7,101 bases of DNA from Chloroflexota bacterium (lineage in GTDB: Bacteria; Chloroflexota; Anaerolineae; B4-G1), in NCBI GenBank assembly GCA_003648125.1, contig QMOE01000113.1, positions 1 to 7,101 on the forward strand, written 5' to 3'. Positions 6,206-7,101 of the stretch are shown piece by piece. The number at the start of each line of letters is the position of its first letter. Positions within the stretch are counted from its first letter, which is position 1. The position numbers and the translations under genes were made by a program. The notes below the pieces were generated by a model. It was not told where the DNA came from. It did no database searches and saw nothing but the letters and a program-made list of their open reading frames with translations.

Positions 6206-6507
6206 GCCTCACATACACCGTCGAACTCACCGGATTTGCCGAGGAGGACTTTGGCGCGCTAGATCACAGCCTCCGCATCCTGGCGCTGAAGCAATTGCGC
6301 AAGTTGGAAAGGTCTCCTTCAGTAGGCAAGCCCCTGGGCCACAAGTTTGGTTTTGACCTCTCAGGTTATCGCTCCCTCTACTTTGCTGGCAAACGGTATC
6401 GTATCGTGTATCGCCTGGACGATAAAGCCAGGCAAGTGACCGTGGTGGCTATCGGCAAAAAGGCCAAATTCGAGGTCTACCGCCACGCCGCCGAGCGTGA
6501 TGCGTGA
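6202..6507 (+). CDS. Type II toxin, RelE/ParE superfamily
   Basis: A 101-residue toxin of the RelE/ParE fold, paired with the Phd/YefM-like antitoxin. Typical features are the early YTVELTGFAEEDFGAL helix, a run of basic residues in the helical hairpin (KQLRKLERSP, 30-40), then GYRSLYFAGKRYRIVYRL (55-72), where R57, K64, R65, R67 and R71 are candidate RNA-binding residues. The C-terminal strand follows with VVAIGKKAKFEVYRHA (81-96), including K86, K87, Y93 and R94. The basic character and C-terminal Y/R favour a ribosome-dependent mRNA interferase (RelE-like) over a gyrase poison (ParE-like), but sequence alone does not settle this. It looks intact. It ends 24 bp before the stop of the convergent lysY. 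Confidence 0.85.
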   Translation: MSLTYTVELTGFAEEDFGALDHSLRILALKQLRKLERSPSVGKPLGHKFGFDLSGYRSLYFAGKRYRIVYRLDDKARQVTVVAIGKKAKFEVYRHAAERDA

Positions 6508-6530
6508 AGCTGAAACGAGATTACGCATTA
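6498..6530. terminator. Possible hairpin between the convergent toxin gene and lysY
   Basis: TGATGCGTGA (6498-6507, the end of the toxin gene) can pair with TTACGCATTA (6521-6530) to give a 10-bp stem with two G-U pairs and a 13-base loop. It sits exactly between two convergent stops, where a two-way terminator would be expected. There is no T-tract on either side, so the call is weak. Confidence 0.25.
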
Positions 6531-6531
6531 C

Positions 6532-7101
6532 TCAGATAGGATGCAACCCCGGAAACTCGAGCCCCGTCCTCTCCGGCCAGCCGTACATCACGTTCATACT
6601 CTGCACCGCGCTGCCGGCCGCGCCCTTCATCAGGTTGTCAATCGCGGCGATGACGACTAACCGCTGGTGGCCCTCGTCGGCGACGAAGCCAATGTCGCAA
6701 TAGTTGGACGCGGTCAGGATTTTAGGCTCTGGGTAGCGATGGATACCGCGCCTGGCTCTGACCAGCCGCACGAACGGCTCGTCTTTATAATCCTCCCGGT
6801 ACATCTGCCAGACCTCTTTGCTGGCGATCTCCTCGCGTGTCAGGCAGTGACAGGTTGCCAGCGCGCCGCGTACGATGTCCACCGACGTGACGGAAAAGTG
6901 CAGTTTTGGTTGCGCCGGGTCCAGGTCGAGTTCCTGGATCAACTCGGCCTGGTGACGGTGGCCGACGGGCATGTATGAACGCACCACCCCCGCCCGCTCC
7001 GGGTGATGGGATGCGGGGCTGGGTTTGTTGCCCCCCTCCGAAGAGCCAACCTTGACCTCGATCACTGTCTCTCGCACCAGCCCCCGCCGGTAGAGCGGCC
7101 A
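6532..7101 (-). CDS. lysY: [LysW]-aminoadipate phosphate reductase (LysY), partial
   Basis: The C-terminal 189 residues, roughly 55 percent, of the NADPH-dependent reductase that turns LysW-bound aminoadipyl phosphate into the semialdehyde; homologous to ArgC. The frame is open to the window edge, starting with WPLYRRGLVRETVIEVKVGSS, so the GTG at 7075-7077 is an internal codon and not the start. The catalytic cysteine should lie about a dozen residues beyond the edge, judging from the family. Visible are the conserved YMPVGHRHQAELIQEL with the active-site histidine region, HFSVTSVDIVRGALATCH, and the family ending DNLMKGAAGSAVQSMNV followed by GLEFPGLHP. The last of these is typical of LysY/ArgC. 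Its neighbours decide LysY over ArgC, though a dual role is possible. Downstream it is separated from lysZ by the antisense toxin-antitoxin pair. Confidence 0.88.
   Translation of the reverse strand, partial: WPLYRRGLVRETVIEVKVGSSEGGNKPSPASHHPERAGVVRSYMPVGHRHQAELIQELDLDPAQPKLHFSVTSVDIVRGALATCHCLTREEIASKEVWQMYREDYKDEPFVRLVRARRGIHRYPEPKILTASNYCDIGFVADEGHQRLVVIAAIDNLMKGAAGSAVQSMNVMYGWPERTGLEFPGLHPI

Noticed and set aside
7075..7077. GTG as start of a short 181-residue protein
   Set aside because: The reading frame continues to the window edge with LysY-like residues, so it is an internal valine codon of a truncated gene.

Overview
The window looks like chromosomal DNA of a GC-rich bacterium. 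Chloroflexota (Anaerolineae-like) is the best guess. The reasons are a LysW-type lysine operon, a large YfhO-family membrane protein, and an accumulation of short palindromic interspersed repeats between (and once inside) genes. The lineage is inferred from gene content and style only; there is no rRNA or other marker gene here.

Layout. Bases 1-297 are non-coding, with a 21-bp direct repeat (1-21 and 274-294) and a perfect 17-bp palindrome (247-263). A polytopic YfhO-family membrane protein follows on the + strand (298-2562), carrying a 34-bp palindrome inside its reading frame. The 163-bp gap to the next, convergent gene is filled by one interspersed repeat nested in another (2563-2729, inner element 2597-2693). 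From there to the right edge, the - strand carries the second half of the amino-group-carrier-protein (LysW) lysine pathway: lysY (partial, 7101-6532), lysZ (5823-5017), lysJ (4950-3781) and lysK (3784-2726). A second, uninterrupted copy of the outer repeat (4961-5020) fills the lysZ-lysJ gap. A type II toxin-antitoxin pair (Phd/YefM-like antitoxin 5912-6205, RelE/ParE-like toxin 6202-6507) lies on the opposite strand between lysY and lysZ. It has its own exact-consensus promoter, TTGACA-N17-TATAAT.

How the genes work together. In the LysW route (known from Thermus), alpha-aminoadipate is attached to the C-terminal glutamate of the small carrier LysW by LysX. It is phosphorylated by LysZ, reduced by LysY, transaminated by LysJ to LysW-gamma-lysine, and released as lysine by LysK. 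LysW and LysX are not in the window and would be expected beyond the right edge. lysJ and lysK are coupled by an ATGA overlap, as are antitoxin and toxin.

I found no convincing previously undescribed system. The points worth a second look are the antisense toxin-antitoxin pair splitting the lysine operon, the two repeats whose ends supply the stop codons of lysK and lysZ, and the palindrome translated in frame in the YfhO-family gene.
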